A stretch of DNA of 64,000 bases from Hyphomicrobiales bacterium (GCA_027484605.1 JAIXSR010000075.1:1-64000), one strand, 5' to 3'; numbered from the stretch's first letter, positions 47,063 through 57,971 are shown. Program-made: numbers and translations. Notes: generated by a model not told the origin, from the sequence alone.

Positions 47063-48505
47063 TTGGCCAAACGCACGACCTCCTTCATCTGTCAGGCCTG
47101 CGGCGCAGTTTACCAGCGTTGGCAGGGGCGCTGCGAGGCGTGCGGGGAATGGAATTCCATTGCCGAGGAAGTGTCGAATGACGCGCATGCGGCGCCGGTC
47201 GCTTCCGGCGGCGCGCGCCTCAGGAAGGGGCGCGTCATTCCGCTCGAGGGCCTTTCGGGCACCGCGATGGATGCCCCTCGCCTGCCTTCGGCCATGGCCG
47301 AGCTTGACCGGGTCACCGGCGGGGGCTTCGTTCGTGGCTCGGTCATCCTTCTGGGTGGCGAGCCGGGGATCGGGAAATCGACATTGCTGATCCAGGCTGC
47401 CGCAGCGACGGCTAAGGCGGGCGCGCGGTCGGTCTATATTTCCGGCGAGGAGAGCGCCGGCCAGGTCCGCCTCCGGGCACAGCGGCTCGGACTGGGCGAT
47501 GCGCCGGTCGAACTGGCCGCGGAAACCCATGTCGAGGACATCCTGGCCACGCTCTCGGCCGGCGCGCCGCCGCGGCTCGTCATCATCGATTCGATCCAGA
47601 CGATGTGGACCGATGCGGTCGAGGCCGCGCCAGGCACGGTCACGCAGGTCCGGGCGGCGGCGCAGGGGCTGATCCGTTTCGCCAAGACCACCGGCGCCGC
47701 GATCATCCTCGTCGGCCATGTGACCAAGGACGGACAGATTGCCGGTCCCCGCGTGGTCGAGCACATGGTCGATGCGGTGATGAGCTTCGAGGGCGATGCC
47801 TCGCATCATTTCCGGATCCTCCGCGCCGTGAAGAACCGCTTCGGCGCCACCGACGAGATCGGCGTTTTCGAGATGGGGAGCCAGGGGCTTGTCGAGGTGC
47901 CCAACCCTTCGGCGCTCTTCCTCGGCGCGCGTGATGCCAGCGTATCCGGCACGGCGGTCTATGCGGGCATGGAGGGCACGCGGCCGATGCTGGTGGAGAT
48001 CCAGGCGCTGGTCACGCCGACGGCGCTGGGCACGCCACGACGGGCCGTGGTGGGCTGGGACCAGAACCGCCTCGCCATGGTGCTTGCCGTGCTCGAAGCC
48101 AGGGGCGGCGTCAGGCTGGGGCAGCATGACGTCTACATGAATGTGGCCGGCGGGTTCCGGATCACCGAACCGGCTGCCGATCTGGCGGTCGCGGCGGCCC
48201 TCGTCTCGTCGCTGGCCGATATCCCGATTCCGCCCGAGACAACCCTTTTCGGCGAGATCAGCCTTTCCGGGCTGGTCCGCCCCGTGCCTCTGGCCCCTGC
48301 CCGTCTCAAGGAAGCCGCCAAACTTGGCTTCGGCGAGGCGCTGGTGCCGGAAGGCGCGGCGGATTCCGCCCGGCAGGCTGGCCTCAAGGCGCGGCCGGTC
48401 CAGCGGATCGCCGATCTTGTCGCCGAAATCGCCGGCGGTCCGCCCCGGAGCCGCGCCCGCATCAGCGGCGGCGGCAAGGCTCCGTCCGAGGCGGATGCAT
48501 GGTGA
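47063..48505 (+). CDS. radA: DNA repair protein RadA (Sms)
   Basis: RecA-like branch-migration protein. The 480-residue protein has the N-terminal zinc finger FICQACGAVYQRWQGRCEAC, Walker A LLGGEPGIGKSTLLIQ, the RadA motif KNRFGATDEIGVFEMG, and a C-terminal Lon-protease-like domain with VAGGFRITEPAADLAVAAAL. The start is TTG at 47063, preceded by AGGTGGG; no better start in frame was found. cvpA follows after 148 bases. Confidence 0.95.
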   Translation: MAKRTTSFICQACGAVYQRWQGRCEACGEWNSIAEEVSNDAHAAPVASGGARLRKGRVIPLEGLSGTAMDAPRLPSAMAELDRVTGGGFVRGSVILLGGEPGIGKSTLLIQAAAATAKAGARSVYISGEESAGQVRLRAQRLGLGDAPVELAAETHVEDILATLSAGAPPRLVIIDSIQTMWTDAVEAAPGTVTQVRAAAQGLIRFAKTTGAAIILVGHVTKDGQIAGPRVVEHMVDAVMSFEGDASHHFRILRAVKNRFGATDEIGVFEMGSQGLVEVPNPSALFLGARDASVSGTAVYAGMEGTRPMLVEIQALVTPTALGTPRRAVVGWDQNRLAMVLAVLEARGGVRLGQHDVYMNVAGGFRITEPAADLAVAAALVSSLADIPIPPETTLFGEISLSGLVRPVPLAPARLKEAAKLGFGEALVPEGAADSARQAGLKARPVQRIADLVAEIAGGPPRSRARISGGGKAPSEADAW

Positions 48506-48653
48506 CATTTCGCACAGCGCGGCGGAAAATCCTCGGGAATTTCGCATTGCGGGGTGACGTGACGTTTTGAAGCGATTATACCCGCGCCTGCATTCCCGCC
48601 GCGAAAGCACGTCCTGCGGCCAGGGCTTCTGAAGAACTGATCACGAGGACTCT

Positions 48654-49214
48654 ATGCCCGTTTCGATTCTCGATCTGGTCGTCATCGGCATCGTGCTGAT
48701 TTCCGGCCTGCTGGCGATGGTCCGCGGGTTTACCCGAGAGGTGCTGGCGATCGGCTCCTGGGTGGTCGCCGCGATCGTGGCCTATCTCGCCTACCCGCAG
48801 GCCGCGCCGCTGGTGATGCAATATGTCGTCAAGCAGCCGCCCATCCTGGTGAATGGCCTTGCCCTTGGCGGCGTCTTCCTCGCATCGCTCTTCGTTGCCT
48901 ACATCGTCACGTCCAAGCTGTCGGATTTCATTCTCGACAGCCGCGTGGGTGCGCTCGACCGGACCCTGGGTTTCCTGTTCGGCGTCGCGCGCGGCTTCCT
49001 GCTGGCTGTGATCGGCTTCGGCTTTTTCACGCTGCTCGTCGGGGACAAGCAGCAACCCCAATGGGTTGCCGAGGCGAAATTCCGCCCCATTCTGGTTTCG
49101 AGCTTCGATCGCCTGAAATCCATGCTGCCGGAAAATCTCGACGAGTCGATCGGGACGGTGAAGCAACTGACCGATGAACTGAAAACCCAAACGCCTGCGC
49201 CGCGACAGCCCTGA
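48654..49214 (+). CDS. cvpA: CvpA family membrane protein
   Basis: A 186-residue inner-membrane protein with four hydrophobic helices (starting ILDLVVIGIVLISGLLAMV) and a hydrophilic tail. CvpA was named for colicin V production but its molecular role is not settled; it is linked to envelope stress. Conserved parts are VRGFTREVLAIGSWVVAA and VGALDRTLGFLFGVARG. The ATG at 48654 follows GAGGAC. It is 32 bases before purF, the classic cvpA-purF pair. Confidence 0.9.
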   Translation: MPVSILDLVVIGIVLISGLLAMVRGFTREVLAIGSWVVAAIVAYLAYPQAAPLVMQYVVKQPPILVNGLALGGVFLASLFVAYIVTSKLSDFILDSRVGALDRTLGFLFGVARGFLLAVIGFGFFTLLVGDKQQPQWVAEAKFRPILVSSFDRLKSMLPENLDESIGTVKQLTDELKTQTPAPRQP

Positions 49215-49246
49215 CGGGCCGAGCGACCGAAACGCGAGGTTGTTCC

Positions 49247-50728
49247 ATGACGGATCCCGCCAAACCCGAAGCGGAAGACGGTCATCGTTGGCTTGACGAC
49301 GATCATCCTCGCGAGGAATGCGGGGTGTTCGGAATTTTCGGACATCCCGATGCGGCAGCGATCACGGCCCTCGGCCTGCATGCCCTCCAGCATCGCGGCC
49401 AGGAAGCGGCAGGCATCGTCTCCTTCGATGGCCGGCGCTTCCATTCGGAACGCCGTCTCGGCCTTGTCGGCGACAATTTCTCCAAGGCCAGCGTCATCGA
49501 GCAATTGCCCGGTTCGGTGGCGATCGGCCATACGCGGTATTCGACCACGGGCGAGACCATCCTGCGCAATGTGCAGCCGCTCTTCGCCGAACTGGCCGGA
49601 GGCGGTTTCGCGGTCTGCCATAACGGCAACCTGACCAATGGCCTGACCTTGCGCCGGCAGTTGATCGCGGAAGGTGCGATCTACCAGGCCACCTCGGATA
49701 CCGAAGTCATCCTCCATCTCGTGGCCCGGTCGAAGCGCAACCGTTTCATCGATCGCTTCATCGATGCGCTTGGCCAGATCGAGGGCGCCTATGCCTTTGT
49801 CGGGATGACCAACAAGAAGCTGGTCGGCGCGCGCGATCCGCTCGGCATCCGGCCGCTGGTGCTCGGGCGACTCGACGGCCATCCGATCCTGGCGTCGGAA
49901 ACCTGCGCGCTCGACATTATCGGGGCCAAGTTCGAGCGCGAGGTCGAACCCGGCGAGGTGATCGTCGTCGATGAGCATGGCGAGCTTGAATCGCTGCGGC
50001 CCTTCCCGCCTCGCCGGCCCCGGCCCTGCCTGTTCGAATATGTCTATTTCGCCCGGCCGGATTCAATTGCCGGCGGGCGCAATGTCTACGAGGTGCGCAA
50101 GCGGATCGGCGCCACCCTCGCGCAGGAAAGCCCCATCGAGGCGGATGTCGTGGTGCCGGTTCCCGATTCCGGCGTGCCGGCCGCGATCGGCTTCGCGCAG
50201 GAATCGCGGATTCCCTATGAACTCGGGATCATCCGGAACCATTATGTCGGCCGGACCTTCATCCAGCCGACACAATCGATCCGGGAACTGGGCGTCCGGC
50301 TGAAGCATTCCGCCAACCGGGCGGTCATCGAGGGCAAGCGGATCGTGCTGGTCGATGATTCCATCGTCCGGGGCACGACATCACGCAAGATCGTGAAAAT
50401 GATGCGTGAGGCCGGGGCAACGGAAGTGCATTTCCGTATCGCTTCGCCGCCGATCCGTTTCCCGGATTTCTACGGCATCGACATGCCCGAGCAGGACAAG
50501 CTGCTGGCGGCCAAGATGAGCCTCGAGGAAATGCGCGCCTATCTCGGCGTCGAGAGCCTCGCCTTCATCACGATCGACGGGCTCTACCGCGCGCTTGGCG
50601 AGGCGGGCCGCAACAATGCGGCGCCGCAATTCACCGATCATTATTTCACCGGCGATTACCCCACCCCGATCACCGATCTGGTGAGCGAGGGGGCCAAGCA
50701 GCTTTCGCTGCTTGCAGAAGCCAGCTGA
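49247..50728 (+). CDS. purF: Amidophosphoribosyltransferase
   Basis: First committed enzyme of purine synthesis, transferring glutamine nitrogen to PRPP. The 493-residue protein carries a propeptide of 24 residues before the N-terminal nucleophile Cys25 (EECGVFGIFG). The glutaminase domain has HALQHRGQEAAGIV; the phosphoribosyltransferase domain has the PRPP loop IVLVDDSIVRGTTSRKIV. Whether the enzyme carries the iron-sulfur cluster of the Bacillus type is uncertain; the propeptide favours that class. An SDR gene follows after 16 bases. Confidence 0.96.
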   Translation: MTDPAKPEAEDGHRWLDDDHPREECGVFGIFGHPDAAAITALGLHALQHRGQEAAGIVSFDGRRFHSERRLGLVGDNFSKASVIEQLPGSVAIGHTRYSTTGETILRNVQPLFAELAGGGFAVCHNGNLTNGLTLRRQLIAEGAIYQATSDTEVILHLVARSKRNRFIDRFIDALGQIEGAYAFVGMTNKKLVGARDPLGIRPLVLGRLDGHPILASETCALDIIGAKFEREVEPGEVIVVDEHGELESLRPFPPRRPRPCLFEYVYFARPDSIAGGRNVYEVRKRIGATLAQESPIEADVVVPVPDSGVPAAIGFAQESRIPYELGIIRNHYVGRTFIQPTQSIRELGVRLKHSANRAVIEGKRIVLVDDSIVRGTTSRKIVKMMREAGATEVHFRIASPPIRFPDFYGIDMPEQDKLLAAKMSLEEMRAYLGVESLAFITIDGLYRALGEAGRNNAAPQFTDHYFTGDYPTPITDLVSEGAKQLSLLAEAS

Positions 50729-50744
50729 ACGGATCAGGGCATCG

Positions 50745-51491
50745 ATGACACAGCACATCCTCAAGGGCCGCCTGGCGCTTGTCACCGGCGCGTCACGCGG
50801 GATCGGCCGCGAGACCGCCAAGGCATTCGCGCGGGCCGGAGCGCATGTCATCGCTGTTGCACGGACCGTCGGCGCGCTCGAGGAGCTGGATGACGAGATC
50901 CAGGCGCTCGGCGGAACGGCCACGCTCGTCCCGATCGACCTGACGGATTACGATGCGATCGACCGCCTCGGCCTGACCATCCACGAGCGCTGGGGAAAGC
51001 TCGACATCCTCGTCGGCAATGGCGCCATGCTGGGCACGATCGGCCCGCTGAACCATATTGACCCGAAAGTCTTCGAGCGGGTCATGGCCGTGAACGTCAC
51101 CGCGAATTACCGGCTGATCCGCTCGATGGACCCGCTGCTCCGTGCCTCGGATGCCGGGCGGGCTTTGTTCCTGTCCTCCTCGGCCGGTTCGAATGCCTTT
51201 GCCTATTGGGGCCTCTACGGGGCTTCCAAGGCGGCTCTGGACCTGATGTGCCGGGACTGGGCAGAGGAAGTGCGCAATGTCTCGGCGATCAGGGTGATGC
51301 TGGTCAATCCTGGCCGCACGCGGACCCGGATGCGCGCAGAGGCCGCTCCCGGCGAAGACCCGATGACCCTGCCGACGGCAGACGAGATCACGCCCTATCT
51401 CGTCGAAATGGCTGCGCCTTCCTGGCAGGAAACCGGGAAATGGTTCGATTTTCCCAAGCGCCGCGTGATGTCTTTCCGCGCGCCGGACTGA
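50745..51491 (+). CDS. Short-chain dehydrogenase/reductase
   Basis: A 248-residue SDR with cofactor site LVTGASRGIGRETAKAFARA and the active-site Tyr and Lys in LYGASKAALDLM, preceded by the serine in LFLSSSAGSNAF. The usual NNAG motif is changed to GNGAM. The substrate is unknown; the family member downstream of purF recurs in many alphaproteobacteria. The ATG at 50745 has CAGGG upstream and lies 16 bases from purF, so it is cotranscribed. It is not FabG, which is at 38256. Confidence 0.85.
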   Translation: MTQHILKGRLALVTGASRGIGRETAKAFARAGAHVIAVARTVGALEELDDEIQALGGTATLVPIDLTDYDAIDRLGLTIHERWGKLDILVGNGAMLGTIGPLNHIDPKVFERVMAVNVTANYRLIRSMDPLLRASDAGRALFLSSSAGSNAFAYWGLYGASKAALDLMCRDWAEEVRNVSAIRVMLVNPGRTRTRMRAEAAPGEDPMTLPTADEITPYLVEMAAPSWQETGKWFDFPKRRVMSFRAPD

Positions 51492-51561
51492 CGAAAAAAA
51501 ACTCGCCATTAGTGCTGCCATATCATAGCCTTCCCCGTCCAACAGAAGTCGGGGGGCTTCC

Positions 51562-51921
51562 ATGAAGCGTGTCGTTGTTGCGTTGCTTGTTCTATTCGGC
51601 CTTGTTCAGGCCGCGTCTGCCCAGTCCATGACCTGGCGCGTCCGTGCTTTCGACAAGCACGCGGTGGATATCGCATTCTATTCCCAGAACAGAAAGCATG
51701 AATGGCCCGGTGGTGGCCAAGTCTGGGTCATCCGGGACTACGATGTCAAAACCTACAAGATCTCGTGCGTTTCCGGAGAGAAGATCTGCTATGGCGCCTG
51801 GGTGCGGGGCAGTTCCAAGGAATACTGGGGCGTGGGCAAGGATGGCCGGAATCGCTGCAAGAGCTGCTGCTATTCGTGCCAGGACGGGTTCGTGACCCCG
51901 ATCCTCAATCTCAACGAATAG
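51562..51921 (+). CDS. Small secreted cysteine-rich protein
   Basis: A 119-residue protein with a clear signal peptide (VVVALLVLFGLVQAASA, cleavage before QSM); the mature chain is about 98 residues. It contains six cysteines, four of them in the C-terminal cluster CKSCCYSC, and the aromatic segment YGAWVRGSSKEYWGVG. I recognise the general type (small exported proteins of alphaproteobacteria with this Trp/Cys pattern) but no function. The cysteines could form disulfides or bind metal. It stands alone between the SDR and convergent der (six bases between stops). G+C is about 53% in two 60-base windows. Confidence 0.75.
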   Translation: MKRVVVALLVLFGLVQAASAQSMTWRVRAFDKHAVDIAFYSQNRKHEWPGGGQVWVIRDYDVKTYKISCVSGEKICYGAWVRGSSKEYWGVGKDGRNRCKSCCYSCQDGFVTPILNLNE

Positions 51922-51927
51922 ACTGGC

Positions 51928-53394
51928 TCAACGCGAGGACTTGTCCTTGTCGAACGGGTTCTCGCTGGTCCGGATGCTCATCCGGATCGGCACACCCGGC
52001 AAGTCGAACGTTTCCCGGATCGAATTGACGAGATACCGCCTGTAGCTTTCGGGCAAGGCGTCGAGCTGGTTGCCGAAAAGCGCGAAATGCGGCGGCCGTG
52101 ATTTCGGCTGCGTCATGTAGCGGATCTTGATGCGCCGGCCGGAAACGGCGGGCGGGGGATGGCTCTGGAGCACGCCGGACAGCCAGCGATTGATTTTCGA
52201 GGTCGAGACGCGGCGGTTCCAGACGGCGTGCATCTGCATCACCGCTTCCATCAGCCGGTCAATTCCCTGCCCGGAAAGACCTGACAGCGGCACGATCGGA
52301 CAGCCCCGGATCTGCGGCAGAAGGCGGGTTGCATCTTCCTTGAGGCGCGACAGGGTGGCCCCCCGGGTCTCGATCAGGTCCCATTTGTTGAGCCCGATCA
52401 CCACGGCCCTGCCCTCGCGCTCGCAGAGATCGACGATCGTCAGGTCCTGCTTCTCGAACGGGATGGTCGCATCGAGCAGCACCACGACAATCTCGGCGAA
52501 TTTCACCGCACGGATCGCATCGGCGGCGGCGAGTTTCTCGACCTTGTCCTCGATCCGCGCGCGCTTGCGCAGCCCTGCAGTATCGAAAACCTTGATCCTG
52601 CGGCCGCGCCATTCCCAATCGAGGCCGATCGAATCCCGCGTGATCCCGGCCTCGGGCCCGGTCAGCAGGCGTTCCTCGCCCAGCATCGCGTTGATCAGCG
52701 TCGACTTGCCGGCATTCGGGCGCCCGACAATGGCGATGCGTACCGGCCGGGTCGGCTGGTCTGCATCGCCTTCGCTGTCCTCATCATCTTCGTCGTCGAC
52801 GTCAGCGTCGACCATGCTGTCCGGCGCGAGATCATCCGGTTCGGACAGGTCCGGGGCATCGTTGGCCGGGAGGGCCGAAAGGCGGTCTTCCTCGACTGCG
52901 GCGTCCACCATCGGCTGGAGCACGTCATAGAGGGAGCCCATGCCCTCGCCATGCTCGGCGGAGAGCGGAACAGGCTCGCCGAAGCCGAGTTCATAGGCTT
53001 CGATGATGCCGGGTTCTGCGGCCTTGCCCTCGGCCTTGTTGGCGCCGATGATGACGGGCTTGGCGCTGCGGCGGACAATTTCAGCGAAATGCCGGTCATC
53101 CGGTGTGATCCCGGCCCGGGCATCGATCAGGAAGAGCACGCAATCCGCTTCCGCGATTGCCGCTTCCGTCTGTTCCCGCATGCGGGCGGTCAGCGAGCCT
53201 TGCTCCGCTTCTTCCAGTCCAGCGGTATCGATGACGGTGAAAGAAAGATCCGCGAGGCGGGCATCCCCCGCGCGCCGGTCCCGCGTCACGCCCGGCCGGT
53301 CATCCACCAAGGCCAGCTTCTTGCCGACAAGGCGGTTGAACAGGGTCGACTTGCCGACATTCGGCCGGCCGACGAGCGCGAGCGTGAAGGGCAT
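51928..53394 (-). CDS. der: GTPase Der (EngA)
   Basis: Double-GTPase needed for 50S subunit assembly. The 488-residue protein has domain 1 with the P-loop [16 protein letters not shown] and DRPGVTRD, domain 2 with [17 protein letters not shown] and [12 protein letters not shown], and a KH-like C-terminal domain ([20 protein letters not shown]). Between the two GTPase domains is a highly acidic linker of about 35 residues. The TPR protein gene ends nine bases upstream, so they are cotranscribed, as YfgM-der-type pairs are elsewhere. Confidence 0.96.
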   Translation of the reverse strand: MPFTLALVGRPNVGKSTLFNRLVGKKLALVDDRPGVTRDRRAGDARLADLSFTVIDTAGLEEAEQGSLTARMREQTEAAIAEADCVLFLIDARAGITPDDRHFAEIVRRSAKPVIIGANKAEGKAAEPGIIEAYELGFGEPVPLSAEHGEGMGSLYDVLQPMVDAAVEEDRLSALPANDAPDLSEPDDLAPDSMVDADVDDEDDEDSEGDADQPTRPVRIAIVGRPNAGKSTLINAMLGEERLLTGPEAGITRDSIGLDWEWRGRRIKVFDTAGLRKRARIEDKVEKLAAADAIRAVKFAEIVVVLLDATIPFEKQDLTIVDLCEREGRAVVIGLNKWDLIETRGATLSRLKEDATRLLPQIRGCPIVPLSGLSGQGIDRLMEAVMQMHAVWNRRVSTSKINRWLSGVLQSHPPPAVSGRRIKIRYMTQPKSRPPHFALFGNQLDALPESYRRYLVNSIRETFDLPGVPIRMSIRTSENPFDKDKSSR

Positions 53395-53403
53395 CGCGCG
53401 GGC

Positions 53404-54078
53404 TTACGGCTTGCCGCCGACCGGTCCGGAACGGACCACAGCCAGAAGCAATTCGGCGCGCTGCCGCAGGCCCTGCGGGGCTTCCGAATCGAGGATGATC
53501 GCCTGCAGGGCATCCAGGGCCTTGTCATGGCGGCCTGCGGCATAGGCCGCGAGGGCAATCCCTTCCCGCGCGGAATGCCGGAACATCTGGTTCGCGCCGG
53601 TCATCGGCGAGAGGCGCTTCTCGACTTCCTCGTACGGGCCCTTGTCCAGCAGCAGGAGGGCTGCGCGGATCTGCGCGAGATCGCGCCACTCCGTCGGCAG
53701 GCCCTGGTCCTTCGCAAGGGCGTCGAAGGCCGAAACAGCATTGGCGAGACCGGTATCATCCTTCGCCGTGCGGGCGAGTTCCGTCGCAAGGCGGAAGCGG
53801 GCCAAAGCCGGATAGGTGCCCGCCTTCTGTTCCGCCAGCGAGCCGAGCGCCGCCAGCGCATCGCCCTTGCCGGCGGTCGCATCCGCGATGGCCTGCTCGA
53901 AACCGGCGCCGGCCGCAGCGCTCTGCTGGAAGGTGCGGTGCTCGTAGTAGCGCCAGCCGGCAACAGCACCCACGATCAGCACAGCCCCGACAAGCAGCTT
54001 GGTGCCGTGCTTCTTCCAGAACTCGGTGGCCTTGTCGCGGCGGATTTCCTCATCCACCTCGCGGAACACATCCGACAT
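53404..54078 (-). CDS. YfgM-like membrane-anchored TPR protein
   Basis: A 224-residue protein with an N-terminal cytoplasmic head (MSDVFREVDEEIRRDKATEF), one membrane helix (LLVGAVLIVGAVAGWRYYEH) and a periplasmic TPR-like domain (TPR_21). Its relative YfgM works with the Sec translocon and periplasmic chaperones; in many alphaproteobacteria the gene lies before der. The same arrangement here (nine bases from der) supports the match. The exact role is inferred. Confidence 0.82.
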   Translation of the reverse strand: MSDVFREVDEEIRRDKATEFWKKHGTKLLVGAVLIVGAVAGWRYYEHRTFQQSAAAGAGFEQAIADATAGKGDALAALGSLAEQKAGTYPALARFRLATELARTAKDDTGLANAVSAFDALAKDQGLPTEWRDLAQIRAALLLLDKGPYEEVEKRLSPMTGANQMFRHSAREGIALAAYAAGRHDKALDALQAIILDSEAPQGLRQRAELLLAVVRSGPVGGKP

Positions 54079-54122
54079 GCCAGTCCTTCCCGTCTCAGCG
54101 ATTGCGAATGTGGCTCATACCC

Positions 54123-54719
54123 TCAACGGCCGATAATCGCTACCCCAATCAGCAGGGTATGGAGCCACAGGGCGAAAGCGGCCGTTGCCGCCGTGCCCAG
54201 GACGATGGCGATGATGTCATTGCGCGAGGAGCCGACCATCGCGGCGCCGGGGGGGATGCCTTCCGCCCGTTCGGCTTTCTTCAGGGCGATGCGGGCATAG
54301 ACGGCCCAGCCGAGGAAGGCACCGAACATCAGGATCGAGCCGAGATCGCCATTGGCAAGCAGATGGCCGAACGCCCAGAGCTTCACTGCCGCGAGCATCG
54401 GATGCTTGGCGCGGGCCTTGATCCGTCCCGGCAGATAAGCGGCGGCCATCAGGATGAAGGCCAGCCAGACCAGCAGGAAAGCGAGATGCGCCAGCCCGCG
54501 CGGCGGATCCCAGACCGGGATCAATCCCTGGCTGCGATAGAAGCTGTAGCCATAGACAAGGAGCGAGAGGCCCAGCAGCGAGACCAGCGAATAGAACATC
54601 TTGTAGAAGGGCTCGCCCTTCGAGGCGATCAGATTGGCCCGGGCGGCGCGGTTCCGCGAGAAGGCATGCATGCCGAGAAAGATCGCGAGGCCCAGCAGAA
54701 GCGGGATCAGTTTGGTCAT
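54123..54719 (-). CDS. NnrU family membrane protein
   Basis: A 198-residue inner-membrane protein with about six hydrophobic helices. The NnrU family is named from denitrifiers, where it is near nitric-oxide reductase genes; relatives include a carotene-isomerase-like branch. Conserved parts are GMHAFSRNRAARANL, WDPPRGLAHLAFLLVW and KHPMLAAVKLWAFGHLLANG. No denitrification gene is in the window. AGGAGAAAG precedes the ATG at 54719. A 7-7 inverted repeat lies just upstream, shared with the divergent propeller gene. Confidence 0.85.
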   Translation of the reverse strand: MTKLIPLLLGLAIFLGMHAFSRNRAARANLIASKGEPFYKMFYSLVSLLGLSLLVYGYSFYRSQGLIPVWDPPRGLAHLAFLLVWLAFILMAAAYLPGRIKARAKHPMLAAVKLWAFGHLLANGDLGSILMFGAFLGWAVYARIALKKAERAEGIPPGAAMVGSSRNDIIAIVLGTAATAAFALWLHTLLIGVAIIGR

Positions 54720-54730
54720 GGCTTTCTCCT

Positions 54731-54747
54731 GATCGGGTGGCCCGATC
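54731..54747. promoter_or_regulatory. Inverted repeat in the nnrU / propeller divergent gap
   Basis: GATCGGG-TGG-CCCGATC has perfect seven-base arms and a three-base centre. It lies in the 58-base gap between two divergent starts (54719 and 54778). That position suits an operator for a dimeric regulator. No regulator gene is adjacent. Confidence 0.4.
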
Positions 54748-54777
54748 CTTGGCCTGCAGCTTGCGAGGGGCAATGTC

Positions 54778-56022
54778 ATGCCCGGCACCTGGCCTGTTTT
54801 GAACCGTAACCGATCCCCTTTCGCAAGCGCCATCCGTCTTGCCTGTGTCGTTTTTGCGCAGGTTGTGGCCCTCGCAGCTTCGCAGGGCGAGACCCGGCTC
54901 GTTGCCGCAATGGTCGGCGCACCGCAGGTCGTGTTCGATCCGGCCCGCCATGCCTGTGACGGGCATGATGTGCCCGATGCGCCGCTGCGGGCCTATCGCG
55001 ATGCCGGCGGCACCCTTCGCGCCTTTGGCCTGCATTACGAGAACCGCCGGCTTTCGGGCAGCTCGCTGCTGGCGCTGAAGCTCGAATGCCCTGTCGTGTT
55101 CCGCGCGAACGGGCGCCCCGACCCCGCACGCTATGATGACAGGAGCTGGATCACCGCAACCTGGACCGAGGATGGCCAGCGGATTTCGGCCCTCATCCAT
55201 CACGAATTCCAGGCGAACCGCCATCCCGGCCGCTGCCGTTTCAAGGAATACATTGCCTGCTGGTGGAACACGATCCTCGGCGCCGAATCCGACGATCGCG
55301 GCGCCAGTTTCCGGTTGCTGGAGCCTGCGGTCGTCGCCGGAACGCCGTTCCGCTCCGAGATCGGGCAAGGGCGGCATCGCGGGTTCTTCAATCCGTCCAA
55401 CATTGTCCGGCATCAGGGCCGCCTGCATGTGCTGATCGGCACTACCGGCTGGTCTCCCGCCGAGGGCGGCAGCGATCAGCCCGGCGGCGTCTGCCTGTTC
55501 CGGGCGGAATCCCTCGCGAATGGCGATTGGCATGCCTTCGACGGCAAGACCTTTGCGGCACGCTTCCCCGATCCCTACCGGACCGAAAGCGGCCAGGGTC
55601 GCCGCCAGCCCCGATGCCAGCTGATTGCACCGTTCCCGATGCCTGTCGGCTCGGTGACGCGCCATCGCGGCACGGGCCTGTTCCTCGCCGCCTTCTCGGC
55701 CAACCAGGGCACGCCCGACGGTTTCGGCGGCACCTATCCCCGCTCCGGCATCTACACCGCCAGTTCGCGCGACCTTGTCCGCTGGTCGCCGCCGCAACTC
55801 CTGATGGAGACGCGGTCGCTGTCCGACAATGCCTGCGGAGCGGATGTGCTGCGGTCCTATCCGGTGCTGATCGACCCCGATTCCGAGGGCCGGAACTTCG
55901 ACAATACGGGGGATTCCGCCTTGCTCTTCTATTCCGAGATGCGGATTGCCGGGTGTGATCACACATCTGACCGCAAACTCGTGGCGCGAAAGGTGCGAAT
56001 TTCCTCCTTCATCGCGGAATGA
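54778..56022 (+). CDS. Secreted five-bladed beta-propeller protein, GH43-like
   Basis: A 414-residue protein with a hydrophobic N-terminal segment (LACVVFAQVVALAASQ) that looks like a signal peptide. The rest has repeated blade-like segments: RSWITATWTEDGQRISALIH, FFNPSNIVRHQGRLHVLIG, YTASSRDLVRWSPPQLL and SYPVLIDPDSEGRNF followed by SALLFYS. These match the style of five-bladed glycosidase propellers (GH43/GH32 clan), but I cannot place the catalytic acids with confidence. Seven or more cysteines suggest disulfides. It is divergent from nnrU and upstream of guaB. Possible roles are glycan hydrolysis or binding. Confidence 0.6.
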   Translation: MPGTWPVLNRNRSPFASAIRLACVVFAQVVALAASQGETRLVAAMVGAPQVVFDPARHACDGHDVPDAPLRAYRDAGGTLRAFGLHYENRRLSGSSLLALKLECPVVFRANGRPDPARYDDRSWITATWTEDGQRISALIHHEFQANRHPGRCRFKEYIACWWNTILGAESDDRGASFRLLEPAVVAGTPFRSEIGQGRHRGFFNPSNIVRHQGRLHVLIGTTGWSPAEGGSDQPGGVCLFRAESLANGDWHAFDGKTFAARFPDPYRTESGQGRRQPRCQLIAPFPMPVGSVTRHRGTGLFLAAFSANQGTPDGFGGTYPRSGIYTASSRDLVRWSPPQLLMETRSLSDNACGADVLRSYPVLIDPDSEGRNFDNTGDSALLFYSEMRIAGCDHTSDRKLVARKVRISSFIAE

Positions 56023-56087
56023 GCCCTTCCCTTTGCCGCGGAAAGCATGGTAGGGCCCCTCGTCAACGGAATTTCCCGCAGCGGTAG

Positions 56088-57719
<1,632 letters not shown>

Positions 57720-57774
57720 TGGCGGCGGCCCCGGACCGGGCCGGCTGGCATGCCTAGCGCCGCAGGACACGCAT

Positions 57775-57803
57775 AAAAAAGCCCGCCATCCGGCGGGCTT
57801 TCT
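57775..57803. terminator. Two-way intrinsic terminator between guaB and a lipoprotein gene
   Basis: GCCCGCC (57781-57787), an ATCC loop and GGCGGGC (57792-57798) form a seven-pair GC stem, flanked on the left by six A and on the right by TTTCTGTTT. It therefore terminates guaB on the forward strand and the small lipoprotein gene on the reverse strand. Confidence 0.9.
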
Positions 57804-57824
57804 GTTTCGGCCAGGGCCGAAGGA

Positions 57825-57971
57825 TCAGCAGCGCTTGCCGCATTCCAGCTGGGTCTTCGCATCGAGCTTGCGGGCCGGAGCCGGCGGGGCATCGGCGGCC
57901 GGCGCAGTGGCGCAGGCAGCGAGCGCGGAGAGGAGAGCAGCGGCGACGACGCCACGGATGATCTTGGACAT
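57825..57971 (-). CDS. Tiny lipoprotein (48 residues)
   Basis: A 48-residue protein with a lipoprotein signal (VVAAALLSALAAC, lipobox LAAC). The mature part is only about 29 residues, Ala- and Pro-rich, with two more cysteines at the end (LECGKRC). A near-ideal ribosome site (AGGAG) precedes the ATG at 57971 and a terminator follows, both supporting a real gene. It resembles entericidin-type small lipoproteins only in size; I do not assign a function. Confidence 0.65.
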   Translation of the reverse strand: MSKIIRGVVAAALLSALAACATAPAADAPPAPARKLDAKTQLECGKRC

